A DNA stretch of 64,000 bases from Cacajao melanocephalus (Eukaryota > Chordata > Mammalia > Primates > Pitheciidae): NCBI GenBank assembly GCA_963573385.1, contig CAUYLG010038325.1, positions 1-64,000 of the forward strand, in the 5' to 3' direction. The translations under genes were made by a program, and so were the position numbers. This document shows positions 40,140-51,923 of this stretch, in pieces. The notes under the pieces are model-generated. The model saw only the letters and a program-made list of their open reading frames with translations. It was not told the origin of the DNA and did not search any database. The first letter of the stretch is position 1. Every line of letters begins with the position of its first letter.

Positions 40140-40303
40140 AAAGCGCTTCTCAACTGTAATGTGCAAGTTAAATCACCTGAGGATCTCTTTAAAATGCAGT
40201 TTCTAATTCAGCAGATGTGAGATGGGGCATGAAATTCTACATTTTTAACAAGTTCCCAGGGGATACCAATGCTACTGGTCCTAAGAACCACAGTTTGAGT
40301 AAA
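40140..40303. mobile_element. MER5-type hAT MITE
   Basis: 'cgcttctcaactgtaatgtg', 'aatcacctgaggatctcttt', 'aacaagttcccaggggatac' and 'aatgctactggtcctaagaa' match the same family as the copy at 39779. Confidence 0.85.
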
Positions 40304-40984
40304 AACAGGATCTAGGAGAAGTTTTATTGACTTCAAACATTGTGGGACCTGAGCTTAGAAGTCCCCAACTCAAAAACAGTGTTCACTTCAACTTGGTTAG
40401 ATCCTCACACTCTGACTCTTGATATCCTTTAGGAAACAACTCCCAGGCACTTAATCACCTCTGCCCACAATTTCCCTCCCTGCATTGCTAGAAGCTAGAT
40501 TTTACATAGACCTAAAATTACAACAAGAAAAAAGGCAATCAGACCATTCTGAGTCATGAAAAACTTCAATTTTAAAGAGGTTACTGTATCTATGTTTGGG
40601 AACTAGACTTATTTAGAATCTTCATAATGAAATCCTATAGAAAGTGTGCACTCCCAGCCCATGATTATAGAGCCCTAGCACAGACTAAGGTTTCCCTGAT
40701 CTCAGACACCCAGGGGAAATCAAATACCAGGAAAGTATTGGTAAGATTGCAAGGATACACATTAATTGCTCCATGAAACTTTGGTATTACCATCATTATT
40801 TTCATTGCCATAAGTGTCTCTTTTCAAGGAGAAGAGAACTTAGGACTTCTAGAAATATTGTTTTTTTCCTCTCAACTCAAGATATTTAAAGACCAATTAG
40901 GAGTGCTCAAAAAGAAACAAGGACAAGCACATTGGACCACATGCTTTTAGACTTGATTTCCAGCCCCAAGTCACCACTGACTGG
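40304..40984. other. Unassigned DNA
   Basis: No feature recognised. Confidence 0.4.
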
Positions 40985-41082
40985 TGTTGACAAGTTCATA
41001 AACTCCTGACCTCAAGTGATCCACCTTCCTCAGCCTCCCAAAGTGCTGGGATTACAGGTGTGAGCCATGGTGACTGGCCTAG
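40985..41082 (-). mobile_element. Alu fragment (left arm, about 95 bp), antisense
   Basis: 'ctcctgacctcaagtgatcc' followed by 'cagcctcccaaagtgctggg' and 'attacaggtgtgagccatgg' is the reversed Alu left arm. There is no poly-T, so this is a truncated copy or a free left-arm monomer piece. Confidence 0.92.
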
Positions 41083-41520
41083 GAAGGCATGGTTTCTGTT
41101 GTAAACCATGTCCTAGCCCAATGAGGGAGCCAAAATTCTTCTTTAATACCCTACTGTATAATTTGAGGAGAGTTTATAACGTCAATAGTATTTTTCCAAG
41201 AATCTCAAATTGTAAGGGAGAAGAAAACAAGTAAAACTCCACAAAGCATAACCCATGATAATCTAACTACAGGATGCTGCTTGCCTCTTAAGACTCCCAT
41301 AACCTGGTCCCCATCCTACCTATGGGCAGGAACCCACAATCACACAGCTATGTTCCCATTTTCAAAGTCTAAATGCAAGACAAGAAAGTTTTGAGACAGT
41401 CTACACGTCTTCCCAATCTGTATGGGGTCTACCTTTCAAATTCCAGTTTTCCTGTCTAAAACCAATGTCTTCTAGTTAATATCCAATTCCTTCAGGAGAC
41501 ACAACAAGACTTAGAATAAT
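41083..41520. other. Unassigned DNA
   Basis: No feature recognised. Confidence 0.4.
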
Positions 41521-41879
41521 TGATATGGTTTGGCTGTGTCCCCATCCAATCTCATCTTGAATTATAGCTCCCATAATTCTGAAGTGTTGTGGGAGGGACC
41601 AGTGGAAGCTAACTCAATCATGGGGGCTATTTCCCCCATACTGTTCTCTTGGTAGTAAGTCAGTCTCATGGGATCTATGGTTTTATTAGAGGCTTCCCCT
41701 TTTGCTTGACTCTCATTCTTTCTTGCCTGCCATCATGTAAGACGTGACTTTGCTCCTCCTTTGCTTTCTGCCATGATTGTTAGTCATGTGGAATGGTGAG
41801 TCCATGAAACCTCTTTCCCTTTATAAATTACCCAGTCTCAGGTATGACATTATGAGCAGTGTGAGAACAGACTAATACA
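41521..41879 (+). mobile_element. MST/THE1-type solo LTR (MaLR)
   Basis: Begins tgatatggtttggctgtgtc and ends 'gagaacagactaataca', with all standard MST words between. It is shorter than the copy at 9625 because of several small deletions. The flanks ataat and gtgat agree at only 3 of 5 positions, so the target duplication is uncertain. Confidence 0.95.
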
Positions 41880-42148
41880 GTGATGAAACCTAAATTTCAA
41901 AGAAGCAGCTCCCATTCCCAGTATCAAGAGATTGTTTAATTACCATCACATAATTATATTTAACAAATAGTACTAACGTACCTGCTCTGGTTGTTGTTAT
42001 AATATTATATGAGTTAGATATTTTACCTACCAGGTTAAGTATTTGTGGAGAGAATGTAAATGGTGACAAATGAGCCAGACTGAGTTGCCTGTGATCTTGG
42101 CATCCCTCAGTATCCCTCCTTGGTCATGAGAAGGCTTCTCGACGACAC

Positions 42149-42502
42149 TTGCCCAAACCTAATAAAGAACAGATACCCATAGTACTGTCAGTAAGATTTA
42201 TTTGTCATTCAGCACAACTTAAGATGTATAGCAGTAGTTATAAGAGATTTAGAATCCAAGAGTTGGTCAGAAAGCGCTCACACAAAAGGCGCTATCCTGG
42301 GCTGCAGATGGCACTAGCTGGCCCTGGTGGCTGTATTTCTCGTGCACCAGAGAATACCACACTATATGTGATGACTCCATTCAGAAGAGGATTATTAATC
42401 ACACAGCTCAGAGAGCCTCTGCAACATGTAACAAGCTTAATAACTGAGATTTGTGGTGACAACCCTAAACTAAAGCAGAAAATATCAAAGTTGGGTCAAT
42501 AG
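42149..42502 (+). other. Unrecognised 117-codon open frame
   Basis: The product is basic in its first half (VRKRSHKRRYPGLQ) and ends in a mixed charged segment (CGDNPKLKQKISKLGQ). It has no signal peptide, membrane segment or motif that I can identify. There is no poly-A tail, flanking duplication or splice context that would mark a retrogene. It is one of the few longer frames in this window that do not lie in a recognised repeat, but a frame of this length can occur by chance in 64 kb read six ways. Confidence 0.15.
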
Positions 42503-44329
42503 TATAGATTTCTCCCTTCTTAACATTGTCTTAATGATCACAAAGAGGGCTGTTCTATTTTGATACCTTTTTGTTACATTCCATTTGGTGTATCACATTG
42601 AACTTAAAACTCTTTTTTTAATAGGAACAGCCCTAGATGTATTGCTAATAAGTGCAAGGAGTGATGTTCTCACAGGCTATTTCCAAAGGAGTTGTGGTGG
42701 GGTAGGGTGCAGGTGGGTAGACAAGTGAAGGTCTCTCATCTTTCTCAGGAAAACAATCCATTGATTCTGGCCTAAGTCAAATCAACATAATTGTGCCTTA
42801 CAGTGTTCTCAGAAATGCTTTGAGGCCACTCAGGAAAGAGAACAAATGCCCCCTTGTTCCAATTTTGAAATGCAAGCTGTGTGCTTAGGCTCCATGATAC
42901 ACTGTGTAGAATAAACACAGGAGGCTTCAGTGGGGTTTTCCACTTAAAACTGATATATGGAAGATTCCTGGTCAAAAACCTGGGGCATCGTTTCAGGTCA
43001 AGAGTCACACAGAAATCACCTACTATCTTTTTGGACAACTGTAGCTAGGAAGCCCGGAGGAATTCTCAATCTGTCTCATCTTTTCCAAAGCTGCTACCGA
43101 AATCCTTACTGCAGAATGCTGTTTTGAGACGACTGGGAAAACAGAGGGCCACTACCATATTGTCTACCACACACTTAATTGTGAAGCTCTCATTTTTTTT
43201 CTGCAATCAGGAAAAGCAAAACATCATTTACAAGAAGAACTACCACAAAAGGTCAGTCTTGAGAAATGACTGATGCATTTCCATAAGGAGAAGACTCTCA
43301 TTCCAAGCCTGGCAGTTGATAAACACACTTATCTCACTCCCCATGGCAGAAACGTACAGCTTTCTAGAGTCAGTGGAGTGGTACGAGCCTGAAGCGGGAT
43401 TCCCCTGAGGCTGTGGGGAAGGTCAGCAGTGCGGTATTGTGGCCACTGCTGAGCAGATGCCAAGCCTCCAGGCAGGGCCGCAGCCATCACAGGCCCATTA
43501 GGACGCTCATCACTTGCTGTCACGGGGAAAGCCTCCAGACAGGCTGATGTTCTCATCCCTCCACACACACTTGGCTCTGCCGGAGCCTGGAGACCTCAGG
43601 CAGAAGGTGACAAGCCAGAAGAGCAGTGAAATCACCAGGAACCCTCAGGCCATTTTTCATACCCAAGGGGTATCTGTGCACTGTAGGTTTGGTTACAGAA
43701 AACAGTGGGCTGTTTTTCCCCTGCACTTCTGGTTTCAGTGAAACACTGATGACAGCTCTCATCTACAAATCTCTTGGCAAAATCAGGGCCAGTCAAAACT
43801 GTGAAAGGGAGAAACCACGTAGCACCACTCTCTCTCCTCTGGGCCTAGACTCCCAGGGGTTAGAAAACCAAAGTAACCACTCTAGGACACACAGGAGGAG
43901 GAAGGAGTAAAATACTAGGTTATGTCTCTCCTGTACTTTAAATTCTTTAGCAAGTTCAGTTTTCTGGTAATCCAAAAGTATACTGGCTCTCAGGCTTGAG
44001 ATTGCCGGCAAAACCGAACACAGTCATTCTGCAGAAGTTAAAATGGCAACAAGCTAATCTGCAAACTGCTGAAAATCTATACTGAGATCCTACATTCAGA
44101 AGCAAACAGGAGGGTAAGGGAGAAAGACTATTCCAAAACCCAGTCTAGGGTTTTACACTCTGAAATTTAATGTGACAATTTAGTTGAGGGAAAAGTTTAG
44201 CCTGAAAATCCTCCATTGGCTTTCAAAGACATTATATTCCCAGTGATCTAAATAATTCAACAAACATTGATCCAGCACATACTATATACCTCATATTCAA
44301 ATCTGGATAAAATAAAGATTCTTCTTCTA

Positions 44330-44760
44330 CCGGTTAGGATTATCAGTTGCAAACAACAAAAATGAACTGAAAAGTGGTTTATTAGAAGAGTACTAGATCC
44401 TTTGCAATTACAATATGAAAGCCAGCAGCCAGTCTCAGAAAATAGACAGGTACCAGATCTAGACGTGTACCCTGGATGAGACACCATGGATGTCATCATT
44501 GGTGAATAGAGGCCACTACTGAACCAGAGCCATGATCCCCACAAGGCTCCTGCCATCACCATGGCTGAAATTGGTTTTCAACAATCCCTAGTTATGGGTG
44601 TCAATGCTTTAATTTAAGGTTCTAAATAGCACCACACTATCAGCTAACTAAAGTCATGAGCCTATGCTCTACTGTTGGGATGGGAGAGGACGATTTTCCA
44701 GAGTTTTGTCCTCCATTGTCAGAAGTAGGTCCTCTCACTGTAACTTACATAATAACAAAT
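44330..44760. mobile_element. Probable old interspersed repeat, family unassigned
   Basis: 'ggattatcagttgcaaacaa', 'gtggtttattagaagagtac' with 'tagatc', and 'tctcagaaaatagacaggta' have the wording of a common mammalian repeat that I recall without a name. Confidence 0.4.
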
Positions 44761-44957
44761 TCCACCAAAGGGCATTAAGATATTTTACAATCAGGTAAAA
44801 AAGAAAGAAACGTCTACCAGGATCCTCAATGTGGAGTGAGATTTGGGAATGGAAGCCTGATCACGTGCAGATAGACATAATTTTGACACCAACAAAGTAA
44901 GATAGATGCTAGGGGTAAGACACCCATGGGGATCTTGGCACCTAATGAAGTACTCCA

Positions 44958-45340
44958 GATTTTTTAGTGATCGCCATTCTCACTGGCGTGAGATGCTATC
45001 TCAGTGTGGTTTTGATTTGCATTTCTCTAATGACCAGTGATGATGGGCATTTTTTCATGTTTGTTGGCCTCATATATATCTTCTTTTGAAAAGTATCTGA
45101 GAACACGTGGACACAGGGAGGGAGGCATCACACACTGCGATCAGCTGGGGGGAGATAGGGGAGGGACAGCAGGGAGTAGGGAGGGTGGAGAGGGATAATG
45201 TGGGGAGAAATACCAGATATAGGTGTTGGGGGGATGAAGGCAGCAAACCACCTTGCCATGTATGTACCTATGCAACGATCCTGCATAATCTGCACATGTA
45301 CCCCAGAACCTAAAGTACAACAAATAAATTAAAAAAAAAA
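44958..45340 (+). mobile_element. L1 with inverted 5' segment (twin priming)
   Basis: 44958-45097 is L1 ORF2 in antisense ('tcgccattctcactggcgtg', 'ggttttgatttgcatttctc'), while 45098-45340 is the L1 3' end in sense ('gaacacgtggacacagggag' to the A-rich end). The two halves join at about 45098 ('tatctgagaaca'). Flanks aagtactcc (44948-44956) and aagtactacc (45346-45355) form one target duplication round both halves, so this is a single insertion. Structure and wording point to an L1PA/L1PB-age element. Confidence 0.88.
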
Positions 45341-45355
45341 ACAGTAAGTACTACC

Positions 45356-46229
45356 CTGGATGAAAGCTAAGGAAAATTTCATATTGAAATAATTTTTAGC
45401 TGAACTTTGAATGACAGATGGGATTTCAAAAGGTCTAAAAGGATATTCCAAGGAAGAAATATCCCTGTAATGTTGGAAGACCTTCCCAAGTATAAAGTGA
45501 AACTTTGTTGGGTAGAGAGGATTGGATGAATGAACAGATGGTTTATATATAGCTTGAGAGCTTCTTCTGCCAACTTAACTTTTCGATAAATTAAAGGTTT
45601 TTCCAAAACAAATTTACATTTCCAAACAAATTTCCAAACAAATTTACATGGCACTCAGGGAAAGTGATGTTTATCATCACATTTTTAAGTATTTTCCAGT
45701 GGGAACAGGAAAAGATCCACCTCATCAGGTTTATCTTAACTTTATTCATATCATGAGTAAGAAACTAACCCAAGTTTATCCCTAGCCTCTTTGATTTTAC
45801 AACATGCTGAGCACTTGCTTTGCCACCAAGGGAGGTGCAGATCATAAATCCAGATGGAATCAAACACAAAGATCTTAACTCATGGCTGAGTTTGGTTTTT
45901 AGGATCTCAAATGGTGAAGAAACTACATACATTCAATTAAGTTGCAGTAATTAATCAATTTCACCAGAACCGAAGAAAAATCCATTATAGAACTTTCCTG
46001 TGAGAGAAGGAAACACTTCTCATAACGTGCCAAAATATTTAATATTACTACCAACACTAGGATCTAATTGCTTTTGGTCTATAACCACAGTTAAAGTTTT
46101 ACTTAGGAAAAAAAATCAGAAAAATATTTCAGACTATTTTTCTTACATAGAAATGTAGGAATTACAATGTCCTTGACTAAAAGAGGGTGAAAGTGGCAAG
46201 GAGTCTGGAACATTAGGTCTGCGAGAAGA
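45356..46229. other. Unassigned DNA with a small tandem repeat
   Basis: At 45602-45650 the word ttccaaacaaattt occurs about three times in tandem with small changes. Nothing else recognised. Confidence 0.5.
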
Positions 46230-46475
46230 AAGAGCTAGAATTTAAGGGCCAGATGACTCAAGAGGAATGTAGGAATTATTTTCAAATATATAATGGGTTG
46301 TAAGATAAACTGGCAAAATTTGAAGTGATCCAGTAATAGATTCAGCTACAAACAGGAGTAAAACCACTGGAATTTTTCAAGCAGAAGTCAGAGAATGACC
46401 TGCTGTTATGGTAATAACTGCTGAGGTCCTTCAAATTTCTAAGATGAAATGACCACATGGAATGACTGCAAGTTG
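46230..46475 (-). mobile_element. CR1/L3 3' region relic
   Basis: 'ctggaatttttcaagcagaa' followed by a 'gagaatgacctgctgttatg' region and 'ctgaggtccttcaaatttct' matches the CR1/L3 3' end, with the orientation inferred from memory of the family. Strongly decayed. Confidence 0.5.
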
Positions 46476-46794
46476 ATTCACCTAAATCTCCTTGAAGTCA
46501 GCATAAGAATATTTATATAAATAATTTTTAAAAAAATAAATATTGTTGACTAAATGAGTGGATGATTCCTACACAAAGATCAGATTGACAGCAAGATCTT
46601 GGGTTTAACACTGAATAAGTGATTACAGCCAAAGCCTTCACAAGAACCCAAAAGGTTCTGTGCTATCAGAATTATCTAGTTACTCCTTGGTGTCAGAATA
46701 AAGCCATTTCTGTAAATAACTTCTGAAAACAAGTACTTTTTGAGGGAACAATTCTTTCATGAAGATTAGATAAAAATAAAGATCTCGTGTTCCC
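46476..46794. other. Unassigned DNA
   Basis: No feature recognised. Confidence 0.4.
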
Positions 46795-47352
46795 TTGCCA
46801 GGCCTGAGTGGCATTAATCGTCCTCACCCCTCCTTTCTCTGGCCCCTCCTCTGCCACTTTCCCTCAGTCTCTGCTGTAGTCACACTGGCGCCTTCTGACA
46901 CACCAGACTTGATCTTGCCTCAAAGGTTTTCCTCTGGATGTTCCTTTTGACTAGAATATTCTTCCACTGAGAAGAATCCCTTTTTTCTTTCAAGGTGTAC
47001 TCACCTTCTTGGAAAGGCTTTCTCTGACCACCCCATTTAAAGTGATTCCCCATCTCCCTAACAAAACACATATAACACACACACACAAACTACATGCATT
47101 AAGTGTGCCTACATGGACACACACAAACATATTGAGCAAGGCCAAGATCCTTTCCCTTGCTTTTATATTTACATAGATCTTACAGCCTTCTAAAATTTCT
47201 ATTCACTAATTACATTTACTGGCCTCTCTCCCTATTTTAGAATATAAGCACCAAAGAGTTAGGATTTTGTATACTTTATACATTGAAGAAATCTCAACAT
47301 TGAAAAGAGTGCCTTGAATATAATAACCCTCAATAAACACTCATTGAATGAA
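46795..47352 (+). mobile_element. L2 LINE 3' portion
   Basis: 'agtcacactggcgccttctg' (46879), 'atattcttccactgagaaga' (46957), 'ctttctctgaccaccccatt' (47018) and the end 'ataaacactcattgaatgaa' (47332) follow L2 order. A short CA run interrupts it near 47073-47087. Confidence 0.9.
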
Positions 47353-47379
47353 TTAAAGAATACAGACTTGACCATAATT

Positions 47380-47945
47380 CAACTAAGTTAGGATTCAATA
47401 GCAGCAAGATAACTATAAAATACATTTGTGACAACTCATGCATCAAAAACATTATAATGAAATAGAAATTAGAAGTTTAAAGAAAGAAAGAAACTACTTA
47501 TTAAACATGAGAGAAAAAGCTAGCACAGTGTTTACAAGGAAATGTATACCTTTACAATAGAAAAAAGGAAAGGGTGAAAATTAATGGTCTAAATCATCCA
47601 CCTTAAGAAATAAAATCAACATAATAGAATAAACTCAATTTAAGGGAACAAAACTAATAGAAATAAAATTAATAAAAATAGAATATGAATAATGCAACAA
47701 TGTCAAAATTGGTTCTTTGAAAACACTTTAAAAAAGCAAAAAAAAGAACAAATAAAGTTTTGTTAAATGTGATAAAGGGGTAAGATACTAAAAACAATAT
47801 TCAGTGAGGAACATGGAATTCAATATGAAATATATTTTTATATGTCATAAGGAAGTACCAGTAATAGCTTTATTCCAAAAGTGAAAATTAGAAAAAATAA
47901 GTATTTCCTTGAAAAATATAACTTACCAGTAAAAATACTAAACCC
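47380..47945 (+). mobile_element. Old L1M ORF2 fragment (mid-region)
   Basis: 'taatggtctaaatcatccac' with 'cttaagaaata' (47581-47612), 'attggttctttgaaaacact' (47708) and surrounding A-rich words match the middle of L1M ORF2. Stops are frequent. Confidence 0.7.
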
Positions 47946-47959
47946 AAGTAGACAATGAC

Positions 47960-48620
47960 TTTTCACTCGGTTTAATTAAGGTAAAATTTACATACAATAA
48001 AAGTCACGTGATCTATGTTTACAATTTGATGAATTCTGGCATCTGTATAACTTCATGCAACCATCACAATCAAGATGTAGAAAATTTCTACTATCCAAAA
48101 AATCTTCCTACTTCTTTGCAGTAAATCTCCATCTCCAAATACAAATACCAACTCCAATGATCTGCTCTTTGTCACTATAGTTTTGGTTTTTCTAAACTGT
48201 CATATAAATGGAATTATATAGCATACGGAATTTTGTCATATGCTTTCATTTTACAAAATATTTTTGGAATTTATCCATGTTGCTGTGTAGAACAGTTTAT
48301 GACTGAGTACTATTGCTATAGTATGAATGTATTAAAATTCATTTATACATTCATATTTAATGAATACTTAAGTAGTTTCCAGGTGGTCGCTATGATGGAA
48401 AATGCTGTGATGAATATTCAAGCACATACAAGTATTTATGTGGACATATGTTTTTGTTACATCTATGGTAAGTGTAACTTTACAAGAAACTGGCAAGTTG
48501 ATTTTCAGAACTGTAGCATTTTGCATGAGAGTTCCAGTTGCTCCACATTTGTATCACCACCTGATGTTGTCAGTCTCTGACATTTTAACTATTCTAACAG
48601 TATGTGCTGGCATCTTATCA
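47960..48620 (-). mobile_element. L1M 3' region, antisense
   Basis: 'ttacatacaataaaagtcac', 'tcatgcaaccatcacaatca', 'atataaatggaattatatag' and 'gagagttccagttgctccac' are the reversed 3' UTR and ORF2 end of an old L1. The 115-codon plus-strand frame at 48233-48580 reads its antisense strand and is not a gene. Confidence 0.85.
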
Positions 48621-48639
48621 TAATTTTTTTTGTTAATTT

Positions 48640-48760
48640 TCAATTTTTTATTTATTTTCTAGTTTACATGTAGTAAATTTCACTGGTTGGTGTATAATTC
48701 TACAACTTTTGACAAACTGACTCATGCTACCACTGCTATGATCAAATGCAAAACACTTTT
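48640..48760 (-). mobile_element. L1M 3' UTR fragment, antisense
   Basis: 'agtaaatttcactggttggt' with 'gtataattctacaacttttg' resembles a second reversed L1M 3' UTR, separate from the preceding one. Confidence 0.5.
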
Positions 48761-48767
48761 GCAGTTT

Positions 48768-48813
48768 GGGAGTTCCCAAGACACCAACTCTGGGAGTTCC
48801 CAGGACACCAACT
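48768..48813 (+). repeat. Two tandem 22-bp units
   Basis: gggagttcccaagacaccaa (with ct) at 48768-48789 recurs at 48792-48813 with one A-to-G change. Further accaact words follow to about 48846. Confidence 0.9.
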
Positions 48814-48894
48814 TTGGACACCAACTGCAAGTTCAGATACCAACTGTAACTTTGGGGATACTCAATCCAATAATCAACCTCATTTCTTTTCTTT

Positions 48895-50160
48895 TTTCTT
48901 AATTTTTCTAGGTACAAAGTAAGTGTATAGATTTATGGGTTACATGAGATGTTTTAATACAGGCATGCAATGCATAATAATCACATCAGGATAAATGGGG
49001 TATCCATCACCTCAAGGCTTTATCCTTTCTGCTGTAAACAATTAAATTGTACTCTTTATTTTTAAATGTACAATTAAATTATTTCTGATTGTAGTCACCC
49101 AGTTGTGCTAGCAAATGCTAGATGTTATTCATTCTGTTTTTGTGTCCATTAACCAGCTCCATATCCCTCTCAACCCCAAGCCTTCCCAGCCTCTGGTAAC
49201 CATCCTTCTCCTCTCTATCTCCATGAATTCAATTATCTTAATTTTTCACTCCCACAAATGAGTGATAACATGCAAAGATTGTCTTTCTGTGCCAGGTTTA
49301 TTTCACTTAATGTAATGGCCTCCAGGTCTATCCATGTTGCTGCAAATAACATGATATTTTTTTTTTTATGGCTAAGTAGTACTCCATTGTGTATATGTAC
49401 CACAGGAGTGAACTGGCTGCCATATCTGTCATCCCATTGATTGCCAGAGTTGATTCACTGATCTTGCTGGCTGGGTGGGTGTCCCCTTCCTTCATCACCA
49501 CTCCAGGTGTGTCCCTCCCAAAGCTATGCACTAGGTCAAAGAGGACAACCTTCCTCAATAGAGGAGGACTGTTCTTCTGTTAAGGGTATATGAGTAGCTG
49601 CACTCCCCTGCTGTAAGCTCCAAACAAGCTCTCATTGTGATTTTAATTTGCATTTTTCTGATAAGTAGCATTGAGTACCTTTTTACCTATTTATTGGCCA
49701 TTCATATTTCTTCAGTAAAGTGTCGGTTTGAATGTTTTATCCATTGGGTTGTTTGTCTCCTTATTACTGAGTTGTTAAGGGTTCATTACATACTCTGGAT
49801 ACAATCAGTTTAAAAAACATATAATTTGCAAATAATTTCTCTTAGTCTATAGCTATCTTTTCATTTTCTTAATTATTTCTTTTGGGAGAACAATTTGTTA
49901 AAAAATTTTGATGAGGGTTAATTTATCAAGTTTTTCTTTTGTGATTCACGTTCTGTTTAAGATATTATTGCTAACTGATTGTCACAGAGAGTTTTCCTAT
50001 GTTTTCTTCCAGAAATTTTGTAGGTTTAGCTCTTATGCCTAAGTCTATAATCTATTCAGAGTCAATTTTTGTAGATGGCATGAGATAAAAATTAAAGTTC
50101 AATTTTTCTCCATACAGATATCCTGTTATTTAATCACCAGTTGTTAAAAATCATGTAATC
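48895..50160 (-). mobile_element. L1MA-type 3' end, antisense, split by 7SK pseudogene
   Basis: The left part (48895-49404) is the reversed L1 3' UTR and ORF2 end ('gttacatgagatgttttaat', 'cccagcctctggtaaccatc', 'tactccattgtgtatatgta'). The right part (49635-50160) is ORF2 further upstream ('gattttaatttgcatttttc', 'gtttgtctccttattactga'). Compared with a complete L1, roughly 0.3-0.4 kb is missing where the 7SK piece sits (estimate from memory of the L1 consensus). Confidence 0.9.
49405..49634 (+). pseudogene. 7SK snRNA pseudogene, 3'-truncated, no tail
   Basis: 7SK is the roughly 330-nt nuclear RNA made by RNA polymerase III that, with HEXIM and LARP7, holds P-TEFb inactive. This copy starts at the first 7SK bases (ggag, 49405) and follows the RNA through 'ctgtcatcccattgattgcc', 'gtgggtgtccccttccttc', 'caaagaggacaaccttcctc', 'aagggtatatgagtagctgc' and 'ctccaaacaagctctca', stopping at 49634, about two thirds of the way. 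A few bases near the 5' end are deleted, and most CpGs have become TpG or CpA, which marks it as old. There is no T run to end polymerase III transcription and no 7SK promoter upstream, as the flanks are L1. It lies inside an antisense L1 with no A-tail and no visible target duplication. Confidence 0.95.
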
Positions 50161-50575
50161 ATATATTCATCAATAAATGAATAAAAATATGGTACATTAT
50201 ACAGTGGTATGCTACTCAACAATGAAAGGAACTATTAATACATGAAACAACATGGATGAAATTAAGAATCATTATAGTAACTGAAAGCAACCAAAAAGCA
50301 AAGATTATATACATATTATTACATTTTTATGAAAGTTTCAAAAATTTTAAACTAAAGTGACAGAAATAAAACCTGAGGATGGAGGGAGGCCTAGACTGCA
50401 AGAGGCATGAGAAAGCATTTTAGGGAGTGATGGAATGACTTCGTGTCTTGGGTTTGGTGGTGATTTCACGGTGCATAGCTCTGTCAATACTCACTGAATT
50501 GTAGACTTTAAATGGATGTAGTTGGTCGAACATAAATTTTACCTCAATAAAATTTATTTTTAAACAAGCAACTAG
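50161..50575 (+). mobile_element. Old L1M 3' end
   Basis: 'tacattatacagtggtatgc', 'aacaacatggatgaaattaa', 'actgaattgtagactttaaa' and 'cctcaataaaatttattttt' follow the L1MB/L1MC 3' end in sense, in opposite orientation to the L1 just before it. Confidence 0.8.

Positions 50576-51923
<1,348 letters not shown>

Larger units (their letters stand above)
41880..44957. other. Long unassigned stretch
   Basis: No named gene. It contains a 117-codon frame at 42149-42502, a GC-richer patch at about 43370-43600 and a repeat-like stretch at 44330-44760, described separately. Frames of 70-101 codons on both strands overlap and show no recognisable domain. Confidence 0.45.

Noticed and set aside
42600..42660. 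Splice-acceptor-like pyrimidine run followed by tag/gaacag
   Set aside because: No matching donor, frame or second exon nearby; such sites are frequent by chance.
48233..48580. 115-codon plus-strand frame with hydrophobic stretches
   Set aside because: Antisense of an L1M 3' region.
49405..49634. Functional 7SK gene
   Set aside because: Missing the 3' third, the polymerase III terminator and the upstream promoter; many changed bases and a deletion near the 5' end.
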